Positions 47,264 to 56,501 of a stretch of 64,000 nt of DNA are shown piece after piece (within the stretch, counting starts at the first letter, position 1; every line of letters begins with the position of its first letter). Position numbers and translations under genes: made by a program. Below the pieces are notes generated by a model. It was not told the origin of the DNA and did not search any database. It was given only the letters and a program-made list of their open reading frames with translations. Location of the stretch: the NCBI RefSeq assembly GCF_035989285.1, contig NZ_CP108513.1, forward strand, positions 5,332,001-5,396,000. Direction: 5' to 3'. This DNA comes from Streptomyces sp. NBC_01235. GTDB lineage: Bacteria; Actinomycetota; Actinomycetes; Streptomycetales; Streptomycetaceae.

Positions 47264-48127
47264 TCAGGCGGTTTCAGGCCGTCGGAACGCGTCGGCGTTA
47301 CGCGCGCACCAGTCCACGAAAGTCCGCGGCTTGCGTCCGAGCAGTCGCTCGACGGTGTCCGTCCGGAACCCGACGGTGTCGGCGCGCATGAGTTTGAAGC
47401 CCTCGGTGACGGCGTCGGCGAGTGCCTGGGGCGCCCCGTTGGGGAAGCGGAACCGTACGGCCTCGTCCGGTGTGGTCACTTCCCGGACCTCGATGTCGCG
47501 GCCGATCGTCTCGGAGATGACCCGGACCTGCTCGGTGACGGTGAACGTCTCGTCGCCGGTGAGGACGTACTCCTTGTCCTGGTGGCCGGCCTCGGTGAGG
47601 ACGAGGGCGGCGACCGCGGCGATGTCCGCGGGATCGATCGGCGCGTAGCGGCCCGGGCCGACCGGGTCGAGGACGTGGTTTCCCTCGCGGATGGTGGGCA
47701 GCCAGTCGAAGGCGTTGGTCATGAAACCGCCGGGCCGAAGGAATGTGGCGGGTATTGCGGAGGCGCGGATGATCTCCTCGCGTTCGTGATGCCAGCGGGC
47801 CATGGCGGGCAGCGGGTCAAGGGTGACGTGGAGGGAAGACAGGTGCACGATGTGGCTCACCCCGGCGGCCTCGGCGGCGGCGATGGCGGCGGCGGCGCAG
47901 TCGGTGCCGATGCCCTGGGTGAGCAGGAAGAGTTTGTCGACGCCGGCGAAGGCCGGCGTCAGTGTCGAGGGTTCGCCCAGGTCGCCGACGGCGCGCTCGG
48001 CGCGGTCGGACAGTCCGGCAGCGCGGGCGGGGTCGCGGACGAGGAGACGTAACTTCGCGCCTTTCGTGTCGAGTTCGCGGGTGAGTTCTCGGCCGATGTT
48101 CCCCGTGGCTCCGGTGACCAGTATCAT
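47264..48127 (-). CDS. NmrA-like NAD(P)-binding protein (atypical SDR)
   Basis: The 287-residue protein starts MILVTGATGNIGRELTRELD, the NmrA/SDR dinucleotide loop, then has LRLLVRDPARAAGLSDRAER (NADP-favouring Arg) and VSHIVHLSSLHVTLDPLPAM, ATFLRPGGFMTNAFDWLP. Such proteins act as NAD(P)H sensors or quinone reductases (QorB/azoreductase type). The catalytic YxxxK is not clear, so a non-enzymatic role is possible. The start at 48127 fits the family N-terminus. It is divergent from the MarR regulator with an inverted repeat between, a common arrangement in Streptomyces. Confidence 0.88.
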   Translation of the reverse strand: MILVTGATGNIGRELTRELDTKGAKLRLLVRDPARAAGLSDRAERAVGDLGEPSTLTPAFAGVDKLFLLTQGIGTDCAAAAIAAAEAAGVSHIVHLSSLHVTLDPLPAMARWHHEREEIIRASAIPATFLRPGGFMTNAFDWLPTIREGNHVLDPVGPGRYAPIDPADIAAVAALVLTEAGHQDKEYVLTGDETFTVTEQVRVISETIGRDIEVREVTTPDEAVRFRFPNGAPQALADAVTEGFKLMRADTVGFRTDTVERLLGRKPRTFVDWCARNADAFRRPETA

Positions 48128-48149
48128 CGCAGCTCCCCAAAGTCGTTTG

Positions 48150-48195
48150 CCGTCTAACGAGTCGGAAGGAACGTTAGCCGGTGAATAATTAGCCG
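48150..48195. promoter_or_regulatory. Operator-like repeats between nmrA-like and marR genes
   Basis: CCGTCTAACG at 48150-48159 and CGTTAGCCGG at 48172-48181 form a 9-of-10 inverted repeat with a 12-bp gap. TTAGCCG is repeated directly at 48174-48180 and 48189-48195. The site suits binding of the MarR protein and control of the divergent gene. Confidence 0.6.
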
Positions 48196-48252
48196 TCAAT
48201 CGACTCGGTTGCCGCTTGGGCAGCCGCTCCCGCACATCACCGAAAGGCTCCG

Positions 48253-48708
48253 ATGCCTGAGTTCCTGGACCTGCACGGCAGAACGTCGAAGGTCCTCCGG
48301 GCCCTGGCCGACGCGGCCATGCGACGCCATGGGCTGCACGTCGGACAGAACTACCTGCTCGCGATGCTGTGGGAGCAGGACGGCAGCACGCCCGGCGAAG
48401 TCGCCGCCGCGCTGAACGTCACGACGCCCACCGTCGTCAAGATGGCTGACCGAATGACTACGGCCGGGCTGCTCACCCGTCGCCGAGACGACCGGGACAA
48501 CCGCCTCGTCCGGCTCTGGCTCACCGACGCAGGGCGTGCGCTGCAGAAACCGGTCGAAGCGGAACGGCGATCGATCGAGGAAAAGGTCACCGCGGATCTC
48601 ACCGAAACCGAACGCGAATCCCTCTTGAACGCCCTGGCGAAGGTCCACCGGGCGGCGAGCGAGCTACTGAGCGAGCCCACCGATTACGGCGACTCGGCCA
48701 TCACCTGA
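48253..48708 (+). CDS. MarR-family transcriptional regulator
   Basis: The 151-residue protein has the MarR winged helix: LHVGQNYLLAMLWEQDGSTP, then GEVAAALNVTTPTVVKMADR (recognition helix) and LLTRRRDDRDNRLVRLWLTD (wing with the RxxDRR-type contact), followed by a long C-terminal dimerisation helix. MarR proteins release DNA on binding phenolic or oxidised ligands. The start is ATG 48253. It is divergent from the NmrA-like gene and probably controls it. Confidence 0.9.
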   Translation: MPEFLDLHGRTSKVLRALADAAMRRHGLHVGQNYLLAMLWEQDGSTPGEVAAALNVTTPTVVKMADRMTTAGLLTRRRDDRDNRLVRLWLTDAGRALQKPVEAERRSIEEKVTADLTETERESLLNALAKVHRAASELLSEPTDYGDSAIT

Positions 48709-48930
48709 CACCCATGCCCCCTGTCTGAGCAGATCCGACAAACACGCAGACGGCTTCCTGCCCACCGACGACTTCCTCGATCCCCCGAGGACGCCTTGGA
48801 CTGCGCGACCGGCCACTACCTCGCCACCCCGAGAACCCACACACGATCCGGCTCACATCAACCCTCGAGGAACTTCCGGAGCCGACCACTTGGCTTGACT
48901 CTGTCGGGGATCTTGGACGGTCGCGCTCAG

Positions 48931-49197
48931 CTACCGAGGGTTCGTCAGGACTTCGGCCGGGGGATGTCGTTCTGATCCAGGAAGGTCTGGAAGGCGGTCG
49001 GCGGTCCCGGTGACCAGTTCCAGCCGGATCAGGTCGCGCACTGCGGCCAGGACGTGGGTGGAGTCGGTGCGCTGCGTGATGTGCTCGCGCACGAGCCCGG
49101 CCTCCTTCAGGTGCGCGAGCGCCGGATCGAGAAGACGGTCGGCGCGGTCGTGGCCGTCGCTAGCGTCCTGCCCACCGTCGCAACTTCCTGGTGACAT
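48931..49197 (-). pseudogene. IS1182-family transposase remnant
   Basis: The frame encodes LAHLKEAGLVREHITQRTDS and THVLAAVRDLIRLELV, matching the TDSTHVLAAVRxLxRLEL block of IS1182 transposases. Only about 50 codons are recognisable and the DDE region is missing. The flanking stretch 48709-48930 contains no gene that I can support. Confidence 0.75.
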
Positions 49198-49567
49198 GGG
49201 CCTTGTGGAGTCGGGTTGCCGAGGTTTCGCTCGGGCTCGTCATGAACGCCGAGATAGGGGTCCATCGCCTGCCCCCCTTGCGAGCCGTCCATCTGACGGC
49301 GGGGAAGTCCGTGATCTCTGTGATGCACTCTCGCGTAATCACGCGTGTGCGCAGGTAGCCGCGGATCGAGAGTCTCCCGCGCTCACACGTCACGCCGAGC
49401 CGGTATCCCCTCACGGCGAGGATCGCGAACCCAATCACAGCGAAACAGGCCGTGAGCCGCGAGAAGCCGGTACTGGCTTGCGCTGCGTAGGCAACAGCAG
49501 CGGCCGCCGGGACGGCTCCGAAGCCGCTGTTCGCAAGACGGTTCAACATCGGTGGCGATAGCTCCAC
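49160..49567 (-). CDS. Small membrane protein with PH-like C-terminal domain
   Basis: The 135-residue protein has two hydrophobic segments (AVPAAAAVAYAAQAS and LTACFAVIGFAILAV, about 18-55) and then a strand-rich region (VTCERGRLSIRGYLRTRVIT, ECITEITDFPAVRW) resembling the bacterial PH domain of small actinobacterial membrane proteins. GTG 49567 is used as start, though ATG 49549 is possible. Its end overlaps the IS1182 fragment by 38 bp, so the C-terminus may have been altered by the insertion. It is divergent from nothing close and function is unknown. Confidence 0.55.
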   Translation of the reverse strand: MELSPPMLNRLANSGFGAVPAAAAVAYAAQASTGFSRLTACFAVIGFAILAVRGYRLGVTCERGRLSIRGYLRTRVITRECITEITDFPAVRWTARKGGRRWTPISAFMTSPSETSATRLHKAHVTRKLRRWAGR

Positions 49568-49702
49568 GACGCGCTCCGTCCGTGCTGGTGCCTGCCGGTG
49601 GCAGCGTACTGGTACCTCAGCTTGGGAAGCTGCGATCATTTACGGCCGATGAAGGCGCTGACCTGGGCGAATGGTCGAGGCGTAGGGGCCCGGGCCGTGA
49701 AA

Positions 49703-49741
49703 ACGCCCCCGATGCGCGCCGTCTGCGCAGGTCGGGGGCGT
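49703..49741 (-). terminator. Terminator downstream of gpm
   Basis: ACGCCCCCGA at 49703-49712 is perfectly inverted at 49732-49741, with the inner arms TGCGC (49713-49717) and GCGCA (49725-49729) extending the stem. It begins 12 bp after the gpm stop on the minus strand. Confidence 0.85.
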
Positions 49742-49752
49742 GATCACCAAAC

Positions 49753-50514
49753 CTACTTCTTCTTGCCCTGGTTCTTGACCGCCTCGATCGCGGCTGCGGC
49801 CGCCTCCGGGTCGAGGTAGGTTCCGCCCGGGGTCAGCGGCTTGAAGTCGGCGTCCAGTTCGTAGGACAGGGGGATGCCCGTCGGGATGTTCAGGCCCGCG
49901 ATGTCGGCGTCGGAGATGCCGTCGAGGTGCTTGACGAGGGCGCGGAGCGAGTTGCCGTGGGCGGCGACCAGGACCGTGCGGCCGGACAGGAGGTCCGGGA
50001 CGATGCCGTCGTACCAGTACGGGAGCATGCGGACGACGACGTCCTTCAGGCACTCCGTGCGCGGGCGCAGCTCCGGGGGGATCGACGCGTAGCGCGGGTC
50101 CGACGCCTGGGAGAACTCGGAGTCGTCCGCGAGCGGCGGGGGCGGGGTGTCGTAGGAGCGGCGCCAGAGCATGAACTGCTCCTCGCCGAACTCCGCGAGG
50201 GTCTGCGCCTTGTCCTTGCCCTGGAGGGCGCCGTAGTGGCGCTCGTTCAGGCGCCAGGAGCGGTGGACCGGGATCCAGTGGCGGTCGGCGGACTCCAGCG
50301 CCAGCTGGGCCGTGCGGATCGCGCGCTTCTGGAGGGACGTGTGGACCACGTCGGGGAGGAGATCGGCGTCCTTCAGGAGCTCGCCACCGCGGACTGCCTC
50401 CTTCTCGCCCTTCTCGTTCAGGTTGACGTCCACCCAGCCGGTGAACAGGTTCTTCGCGTTCCACTCGCTCTCGCCGTGGCGGAGGAGGATCAGCTTGTAC
50501 GGTGCGTCGGCCAT
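49753..50514 (-). CDS. gpmA: 2,3-bisphosphoglycerate-dependent phosphoglycerate mutase
   Basis: The enzyme interconverts 3- and 2-phosphoglycerate in glycolysis. The 253-residue protein has the phospho-His motif [20 protein letters not shown] (residues about 7-26), the second block [20 protein letters not shown], and the C-terminal [20 protein letters not shown] with the second catalytic His. Length matches the dimeric/tetrameric dPGM type. ATG 50514 is used. It is divergent from the MFS gene, with a 198-bp gap. Confidence 0.95.
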   Translation of the reverse strand: MADAPYKLILLRHGESEWNAKNLFTGWVDVNLNEKGEKEAVRGGELLKDADLLPDVVHTSLQKRAIRTAQLALESADRHWIPVHRSWRLNERHYGALQGKDKAQTLAEFGEEQFMLWRRSYDTPPPPLADDSEFSQASDPRYASIPPELRPRTECLKDVVVRMLPYWYDGIVPDLLSGRTVLVAAHGNSLRALVKHLDGISDADIAGLNIPTGIPLSYELDADFKPLTPGGTYLDPEAAAAAIEAVKNQGKKK

Positions 50515-50712
50515 GCGTATGAGCGTAATCCACCGCTCCGGTCCGTTGTGCGCCCGCTCGCACAGCGGACAGCGCAGCGGGAAGAGCAGCAGAAAGCGCA
50601 GTGGACAGACCGCCGACGGTTGACGGGATCCGTTAATTGAGTGGCCTCCCCCGACCCTCCCCTCGTAAGTTCTGAGCGCTGTCTGAGCCGCTTACACCCC
50701 GGGGGATCCGCC

Positions 50713-51990
50713 ATGTCCGTCGCCGCCCTGAGACGTGCCGCCCGCGAGACCCTCTCCGGGCTGCCCCGCGAGTTCTGGTGGCTGTGGACCAGCACTCTCG
50801 TGAACCGGCTCGGCGCCTTCGTCGCCACCTTCATGGCGCTGTACCTCACCCTCGACCGCGGGTACTCCGCCTCCTACGCCGGACTGGTCGCCTCTCTCCA
50901 CGGGCTCGGCGGGGTGATCTCCTCCCTCGGGGGCGGCGTCATGGCGGACCGGCTCGGGCGGCGGCCCACGCTGCTCATCGCGCAGACCTCCACCGCCCTC
51001 TCCGTCGCGCTCCTCGGGTTCGTCACCGATCCCCTCGCCATCGCCGGCGTCGCCTTCCTCGTCGGGATGGCCTCCAACGCCTCCCGGCCGGCCGTGCAGG
51101 CGATGATGGCCGACATCGTGCGGCCCGAGGACCGGGTCCGCGCCTTCTCGCTCAACTACTGGGCCATCAACCTCGGGTTCGCCGTCTCCTCCATGGCCGC
51201 CGGGTTCATCGCCGAGGTCAGCTACCGCGCCGGGTTCCTCGTCGAGGCCGGGATGACGTTGGTGTGCGCCCTCGTCGTCTTCCTCAAGCTGCCCGAGTCG
51301 CGCCCCCAGCAGCAGGAGAAGGCCGCCCGGGAGGACTCCGTCGGGCTCGGGACCGTACTGCGCGACGGACGGTTCATGGGCGTCGTCGGGCTGTCCTTCC
51401 TCGTGGCGCTCATCTTCCAGCAGGGTTCCGTGGGGCTGCCCGTGGCGATGGGCGCGGCCGGGTTCACGCCGGCCGACTACGGCATGGCGATCGCCGTCAA
51501 CGGTGTGCTCATCGTGGCGCTGCAACTCCCCGTCACCCGGTTCATCGAGCACCGGGATCCGCGGCGGCTGCTGGTCGTCTCCTCCGTCCTCGCCGGGTAC
51601 GGGTTCGGGCTCACCGCCTTCGCCGGGTCGGTCGGCGTCTTCGCGCTCACCGTCTGCGTGTGGACCCTGGCCGAGATCGTCAACGCGCCGACCCAGACCG
51701 GACTCGTCGTCCGTCTCTCCCCCACCCACGGACGCGGCCGCTACCAGGGCATGTACACCCTCTCCTGGGCGGTGGCCTCCCTGGTCTCCCCGTTGATGTC
51801 CGGCTTCGTCATCGACCGCTTCGGCGCTGACTGGCTGTGGGGCATGTGCGCGGTCGTGGGGACGGCGGCGGGACTCGGCTACGGGGTGCTGATGCGCCAC
51901 CTGCCGGGCGAGGGGCCCACCCCGGCCGACCTCCCGGCCGATGACGATGCCACCATCGCGCCGACGAAGCCCGAGGTCAGCGCGGCCTGA
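50713..51990 (+). CDS. MFS transporter, 12-helix (MdtH/DHA1-like)
   Basis: The 425-residue protein has about 12 hydrophobic segments and family motifs: FVATFMALYLTLDRGYSASY in the first helices, GGGVMADRLGRRPTLLIAQT (motif A) and VGMASNASRPAVQAMMADIV. It would export small molecules by proton antiport; the substrate is not known. The last 25 residues are polar. ATG 50713 is used because the region upstream to 50641 is GC-poor in codon pattern and ATGs are absent. It is divergent from gpm and precedes a DUF2000 gene on the other strand. Confidence 0.82.
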   Translation: MSVAALRRAARETLSGLPREFWWLWTSTLVNRLGAFVATFMALYLTLDRGYSASYAGLVASLHGLGGVISSLGGGVMADRLGRRPTLLIAQTSTALSVALLGFVTDPLAIAGVAFLVGMASNASRPAVQAMMADIVRPEDRVRAFSLNYWAINLGFAVSSMAAGFIAEVSYRAGFLVEAGMTLVCALVVFLKLPESRPQQQEKAAREDSVGLGTVLRDGRFMGVVGLSFLVALIFQQGSVGLPVAMGAAGFTPADYGMAIAVNGVLIVALQLPVTRFIEHRDPRRLLVVSSVLAGYGFGLTAFAGSVGVFALTVCVWTLAEIVNAPTQTGLVVRLSPTHGRGRYQGMYTLSWAVASLVSPLMSGFVIDRFGADWLWGMCAVVGTAAGLGYGVLMRHLPGEGPTPADLPADDDATIAPTKPEVSAA

Positions 51991-52016
51991 GCCGCAGGTG
52001 CTCTGCGCCTCGGCTG

Positions 52017-52460
52017 TCACGGATGCATCCGGGCCCCCTTCAGCACCTTGTCCACCGCGTTGCGTGGCCCGTAGACCGCCAGGCCCGCCAGGTCCAGGTC
52101 GGACGTCCGTACGGCGCGTACAGCGGCGCGGTTGTCGTGGTCGTTGCCGGTGGTGAAGAGGTCGGTCGTGAACACGGCGCGCGGGAGGGCGCGGGAGAGC
52201 ACGCGCGCGTGGGCGGCCGCGAGGGTCTCCTTCGTGCCCTCGAAGACCAGCACCGGCTGGCGGAACATCGGGAGGTACGGGACGCCGTCCGCGTCCTCGT
52301 ACGGCTCCCCGATCACCTCGGGGACCGCCGTGCCGAGGCCGCTGACCAGGAACGCGGTGACGTTCAGGCGCTGCCAGGTCTCCAGGTCCTCGCGCAGCAG
52401 GACGGCGATCTTGGTGTCGAAGCGCATCGGTTCCGTGCTCGACATCGGTTCAGTGTTCAT
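52017..52460 (-). CDS. DUF2000-family protein
   Basis: The 147-residue protein has RFDTKIAVLLREDLETWQRL near the start, then VTAFLVSGLGTAVPEVIGEP and YLPMFRQPVLVFEGTKETLA, the pattern of DUF2000 proteins, which resemble peptidyl-tRNA hydrolase-fold proteins and have no known function. Three Met codons (52460, 52445, 52427) could start it; 52460 is used. It is divergent from the AraC-type regulator at 52510 by 49 bp, which suggests the regulator controls it. Confidence 0.78.
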   Translation of the reverse strand: MNTEPMSSTEPMRFDTKIAVLLREDLETWQRLNVTAFLVSGLGTAVPEVIGEPYEDADGVPYLPMFRQPVLVFEGTKETLAAAHARVLSRALPRAVFTTDLFTTGNDHDNRAAVRAVRTSDLDLAGLAVYGPRNAVDKVLKGARMHP

Positions 52461-52509
52461 GCAGCGAGACTGCCGATCGTCCTGGCACGCCGTCTTGTAC
52501 GTTCTTTGC

Positions 52510-53313
52510 ATGGCCGCCCGGCAGGAAGTCTCCGCCTGGCGCCCGGCCGTCCCGGGCGTCGTGGAGGTCTTCCACGCCCGTTTCACCGAGTACGCCTACC
52601 CGATGCACGTCCACGAGGCGTGGACGCTGCTCATCGTCGACGACGGCGCCGTACGGTACGACCTCGACCGGCACGAGCACGGCACCCCGCACGACACGGT
52701 GACCCTGCTGCCGCCGCACGTCCCGCACAACGGGTCCGCCGCCACGTCCGACGGCTTCCGCAAGCGGGTTCTGTACCTCGATGCCGAGGTGCTCGGCGAG
52801 GAGTTGATCGGGGCGGCCGTCGACTCGCCCGACCTGCGGGATCCCGTGCTGCGGCGGCGGGTGGGGCAGTTGCACTCCGCGCTCGCCCGGCCCGGCGACG
52901 AGTTGGAGGCCGACAGCCGGCTGACGCTGATCGGCGAGCGGTTGCGGGCGCATTTGCGGGCGCGGCGGCCGGGCGGTCCTGCGCGCCGTGACCCCGTCCT
53001 TGCCCGCCGGCTCCGTGAGCTCCTCGACGAACGTGTCGTCGAAGGGCTCGTACTGGGCGAGGCGGCAGGGCTGGTGCAGGCCCATCCGGCCCATCTCGTA
53101 CGGGCGTTCGGCGGGGCGTACGGCATCGCACCGCACCAGTACCTCACCGCGCGCCGCGTCGACCTCGCCCGTCGGCTCCTGCTCGACGGGCGTCCGCCGG
53201 GGGAGGTCGCCGCGGCGGCCGGGTTCTACGACCAGGCCCATCTCACGCGGCATTTCCGGAAGTTGGTGGGGGTCACGCCGGGACGGTATGCGCGGAAGTT
53301 CCCCGTCCGGTGA
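52510..53313 (+). CDS. AraC-family transcriptional regulator
   Basis: The 267-residue protein has an N-terminal AraC cupin domain (YAYPMHVHEAWTLLIVDDGA with typical HxHxxW signature; VTLLPPHVPHNG) and a C-terminal pair of helix-turn-helix motifs: VLGEAAGLVQAHPAHLVRAF and VAAAAGFYDQAHLTRHFRKL, ending GVTPGRYARKF, as in the family. A cupin and double HTH suggest a small-molecule-responsive activator. The ATG at 52510 overlaps a TTTGCATGG context; the divergent DUF2000 gene is the likely target. Confidence 0.9.
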   Translation: MAARQEVSAWRPAVPGVVEVFHARFTEYAYPMHVHEAWTLLIVDDGAVRYDLDRHEHGTPHDTVTLLPPHVPHNGSAATSDGFRKRVLYLDAEVLGEELIGAAVDSPDLRDPVLRRRVGQLHSALARPGDELEADSRLTLIGERLRAHLRARRPGGPARRDPVLARRLRELLDERVVEGLVLGEAAGLVQAHPAHLVRAFGGAYGIAPHQYLTARRVDLARRLLLDGRPPGEVAAAAGFYDQAHLTRHFRKLVGVTPGRYARKFPVR

Positions 53314-53398
53314 TCACCGCGGGCCAGGGCCCGTCCGGCGGATCACGTCGCGGGAAAGCAGTGGTGCCTGATCAGCGCACGTGAGCGGGGCGAGGGGG

Positions 53399-53421
53399 CC
53401 CCGCTTGAGCGAAGCCGAGAG
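53399..53421 (-). repeat. REP-like repeat, second copy
   Basis: On the minus strand this reads CTCTCGGCTTCGCTCAAGCG then GGG, matching 22 of 23 bases of the copy inside tnpB (5391-5413). Here it lies between the AraC and YbjN genes, the normal intergenic location. Confidence 0.75.
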
Positions 53422-53458
53422 GGGGGAGGGAGTGCCATGCCCCGCGCCTGCGGCATCC

Positions 53459-54028
53459 CTACCTCTCCCCCTGCCCCTTCCTGACCGGATCCGGCTCTCC
53501 CTGCCCCTTCCTGACCGGATCCGGCGCGTCGGCCGGGCGTTGCGTCAGATGCGTGAACGCGTCCAGGTTGCGTGTCGACTCGCCCCGGGAGACGCGCCAG
53601 GCGTACTCCCTGCGGATGGCGCTCGCGAAGCCCAGCTCGAGGAGGGTGTCGAAGGCGCCGTCGGCGGCCTCCAGGACCTGGCCCATGAGGCGGTCGACCT
53701 CGTCGGCGGTGACCACGGCGAGGGGGAGGCGGGCGGTGACGTAGACGTCACCGAGCTGGTCGACGGCGTAACTCACGCCGTACAGCTTGAGGTTGCGCTC
53801 CAGGAGCCAGCGGTGGACGCCGGACTCGTTCTCGTCGGGATGGCGGATGACGAAGGCGTTCAGAGAGAGGGAGTGACGGCCGACGATCAGGGAGACGGTC
53901 GTCTTGAGTTTGCGGGTGCCTGGGAGTTGGACCACGTAGGTGCCGGGCGCGGGGGCCTCCCACTCCAGCTCCGCGTCCTTCAGGAAACCCTCGATGACCT
54001 GCGCGGCCGTCTTCTCCACGTCACCCAT
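53459..54028 (-). CDS. YbjN-domain protein
   Basis: The 189-residue protein has a type III secretion-chaperone-like YbjN domain: [40 protein letters not shown] and [20 protein letters not shown]. Such proteins are stress-related and act as putative chaperones or sensors. The C-terminus ends with two copies of [10 protein letters not shown], encoded by a 30-bp tandem repeat. The start at 54028 overlaps the mshA stop by 8 bp, so it is translated with mshA in one operon. No link to mycothiol synthesis is established. Confidence 0.85.
   Translation of the reverse strand: MGDVEKTAAQVIEGFLKDAELEWEAPAPGTYVVQLPGTRKLKTTVSLIVGRHSLSLNAFVIRHPDENESGVHRWLLERNLKLYGVSYAVDQLGDVYVTARLPLAVVTADEVDRLMGQVLEAADGAFDTLLELGFASAIRREYAWRVSRGESTRNLDAFTHLTQRPADAPDPVRKGQGEPDPVRKGQGER
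53471..53530 (-). repeat. Two 30-bp tandem repeats at the end of the YbjN gene
   Basis: CTGCCCCTTCCTGACCGGAT begins each of two 30-bp copies starting at 53471 and 53501. Each encodes [10 protein letters not shown], so the duplication lengthens the protein by ten residues without a frame change. Confidence 0.85.
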
Positions 54029-55358
54029 GCTCGGAGCGTACGCGACGGCGGTGGGCCTGGGTCGCGGCCGCGTAGACGTCGGCGGTGGCGGCGGCCGCGG
54101 TGTCCCAGCCGAAGGACTGGGCGTGCGCGGTGGCGGCCGCGCCCATCCGGGCGGGGAGTTCGGGGCCGTCGGCGAAACGTTCGAGCACACGCGCGTAGGC
54201 GGCCGGATCGTGGCCCTGCACCAGGAAGCCCGTCTCGCCGTCCCGTACGGCCACCGGGAGCCCGCCGACCGAGGCCGCGAGGACCGGGGTGCCGGCCGCC
54301 TGGGCCTCTATGGCGACCAGGCCGAAGGACTCGCTGTAGGAGGGGACGACCAGCACCGACGCCGCCCGGAACCAGTCCGCGAGCTGGTCCTGGCCGACCG
54401 GCGGACGGAACCGTACGACGTCCGCGATGCCCAGCCGTGCCGCCAGCTTCTGCAGGCCCTCCGGCTTGGCGAGGCCGCTGCCGCTGGGGCCGCCGACCAC
54501 GGGGACGACGATGCGGGAGCGGAGCTCCGGGCGCTCGTCCAGGAGCACGGCCACCGCGCGCAGGAGGACGTCCGGGGCCTTCAGGGGCTGGATGCGGCCA
54601 GCGAAGAGAGGGACCAGGGCGTCCTGGGGCAGGTCGAGGCGGGCACGGGCCGCGGCCCGGCCGTCGGCGGGGCGGAACCGGTCGAGGTTGACGCCGGGGT
54701 GCACGACGGCGACCTTGCCGGGCTCTGCGTGGTAGTGCCGTACGAGTTCGTCGGCCTCCTCCGCCGTGTTGGCGATGAGGCGGTCCGCGGCGGTGACGAT
54801 CTGGGTCTCGCCGATGACGCGGGCGGCGGGTTCGGGGGTGTCGCCGTCGGCCAGGTTGGCGTTCTTGACCTTGGCCATGGTGTGCATGGCGTGCACCAGG
54901 GGGGCGCCCCAGCGCTGGGCGGCGAGCCAGCCGACGTGGCCGGAGAGCCAGTAGTGCGAGTGGACCAGGTCGTAGTAGCCGGGGCGGTGGCCTGCCCAGG
55001 CCTGCATCACGCCGTGCGTGAAAGCGCACAGCTGGGCCGGGAGGTCCTCCTTGGCGAGGCCCTCGTAGGGGCCCGCGTCGACGTGCCGGACGAGGACCCC
55101 GGGGGCCAGTTCGACGGTCGGCGGGAGGCCGCCGGTGGTCGCGCGCGTGAAGATCTCGACCTCGATGTTGATCGCGGCGAGGCGCTGCGCGAGCTCGACG
55201 ATGTAGACGTTCATGCCGCCGGCGTCGCCGGTGCCGGGCTGGTGGAGCGGTGAGGTGTGCACGGAGAGCATCGCGACGCGGCGGGGGCGGCGGTGGAGCC
55301 TGAGCCGCGAGGGAGCCGCCGGAGAGCGACGCCCGAGCCTGTTGACGTACTGGCTCAC
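54021..55358 (-). CDS. mshA: D-inositol-3-phosphate glycosyltransferase MshA
   Basis: MshA transfers GlcNAc from UDP-GlcNAc to inositol-3-phosphate, the first step of mycothiol synthesis, the main actinobacterial thiol. The 445-residue GT-B, GT4-family protein has the N-terminal block [20 protein letters not shown] and [13 protein letters not shown] typical of Msh[12 protein letters not shown], and the GT4 nucleotide-sugar motif [20 protein letters not shown] with EX7E glutamates. [20 protein letters not shown] is also standard. It overlaps the YbjN gene by 8 bp. ATG 55358 is used. The mycothiol-dependent isomerase at 62078 depends on this pathway. Confidence 0.95.
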   Translation of the reverse strand: MSQYVNRLGRRSPAAPSRLRLHRRPRRVAMLSVHTSPLHQPGTGDAGGMNVYIVELAQRLAAINIEVEIFTRATTGGLPPTVELAPGVLVRHVDAGPYEGLAKEDLPAQLCAFTHGVMQAWAGHRPGYYDLVHSHYWLSGHVGWLAAQRWGAPLVHAMHTMAKVKNANLADGDTPEPAARVIGETQIVTAADRLIANTAEEADELVRHYHAEPGKVAVVHPGVNLDRFRPADGRAAARARLDLPQDALVPLFAGRIQPLKAPDVLLRAVAVLLDERPELRSRIVVPVVGGPSGSGLAKPEGLQKLAARLGIADVVRFRPPVGQDQLADWFRAASVLVVPSYSESFGLVAIEAQAAGTPVLAASVGGLPVAVRDGETGFLVQGHDPAAYARVLERFADGPELPARMGAAATAHAQSFGWDTAAAATADVYAAATQAHRRRVRSEHG

Positions 55359-55591
55359 GTGGCGTTCCTCCTAGCTGCGGGCATGCCGGACGGAGGGTGT
55401 GCGCCCTCCGACGGTGCAACATCGGAGGGAGTGGTTCCCATTCCGGGCGGGTTTCGGGAGGGGCGGTTTTTGCCCAGTCGTTACCCTCTATCGCTCAACT
55501 GTTCGGTGGCGATGCGCGTTGGAGGGTGCCCCGTGGTTCTCGCCCCGGCGGCGCTGAAAAGTGGTCCCGGGCACCGCATACCCTCATAGGT

Positions 55592-56410
55592 ATGACATCC
55601 CGCGCCCCCGCCCGCCCCGTGGGCACGGTCACGCGCGGGACGACCAATCCCAACCGGCTGCGTCGCATGGACCGCTGGATCGCCGCCACGCACGGCGCCG
55701 AGCTGCGGAGGGCCGGCGAGCCGCTCGCCGTCGACCTCGGGTACGGCGCCGCGCCCTGGACGGCCGTCGAGTTGCTGGCGCGGCTGCGTTCCGTCGCGCC
55801 ACGCGCGCGTGTCGTGGGCGTGGAGATCGAACCGGCCCGGGTCGCGGCCGCCGAGCGGTACGCGCGCGAGGGGCTGGTCTTCCGGCACGGCGGGTTCGAG
55901 ATCCCCGTGCCCCAGCGGCCGCACCTCGTGCGCGCCGCCAACGTCCTGCGGCAGTACGACGAGGACGAGGTCGCCGCCGTCTGGGAGCGTCTGTGCGCGC
56001 GGCTCGCGCCGGCCGATCCGGTGACCGGGTCCCATGGCGGCCTGCTCGTCGAGGGCACCTGCGACGAGATCGGGCGTCGGCACGTGTGGGTCGCGCTCGG
56101 TCCGGAGGGGCCGCGCACGGTGACCTTCGCGACCCGGCTGGGGTCGCTGGAGCGGCCCTCGGACCTGGCGGAGCGGCTGCCCAAGGCGCTGATCCACCGC
56201 AATGTTCCGGGTGAGCCGGTGCACGCCTTCCTGCGCGACTTCGACCGCGCCTGGGCGGCCGCCGCGCCCTACGCCTCGTACGGCGCCCGTCAGCGGTGGA
56301 TCCGCGCGGTGCGGGACCTGACGGCCGACTGGCCGGTGACGGACGGGCCGGTGCGCTGGCGGCAGGGGGAAGTGACGGTGCGGTGGGGGGCGTTGGCGCC
56401 CCGCCGGTGA
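55592..56410 (+). CDS. Class I SAM-dependent methyltransferase-like protein
   Basis: The 272-residue protein has LAVDLGYGAAPWTAVELLAR (motif I) near 48, VVGVEIEPARVAAAERYARE and LVRAANVLRQYDEDEV (motif IV region). GGLLVEGTCDEIGRRHVWVA follows. The order fits a Rossmann methyltransferase of unknown substrate. The N-terminus before residue 40 (TRGTTNPNRLRRMDRWIAA) is typical for an uncharacterised actinobacterial group. ATG 55592 is used, downstream of a TATACCC-like region; the gap from mshA (55359-55591) is the divergent promoter region. Confidence 0.8.
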   Translation: MTSRAPARPVGTVTRGTTNPNRLRRMDRWIAATHGAELRRAGEPLAVDLGYGAAPWTAVELLARLRSVAPRARVVGVEIEPARVAAAERYAREGLVFRHGGFEIPVPQRPHLVRAANVLRQYDEDEVAAVWERLCARLAPADPVTGSHGGLLVEGTCDEIGRRHVWVALGPEGPRTVTFATRLGSLERPSDLAERLPKALIHRNVPGEPVHAFLRDFDRAWAAAAPYASYGARQRWIRAVRDLTADWPVTDGPVRWRQGEVTVRWGALAPRR

Positions 56411-56459
56411 ACACCGGACTTCGTCAAGGGTTCCCCAAGGTTCACCAAAGCCGCCGGGA

Positions 56460-56501
56460 ACGATCTCCGTGAGTTGTTCGTCACAATGACGGGGAGATCG
56501 T
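56460..56501 (+). other. Stem-loop in the leader of the NlpC/P60 gene
   Basis: ACGATCTCC at 56460-56468 is perfectly inverted at 56493-56501. Inside, GTGA and TCAC can pair. The right arm also forms part of an alternative hairpin, ATGACG with CGTCAT (56486-56504), so two structures compete. No known riboswitch was recognised; c-di-AMP (ydaO) features were not found. Confidence 0.5.
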
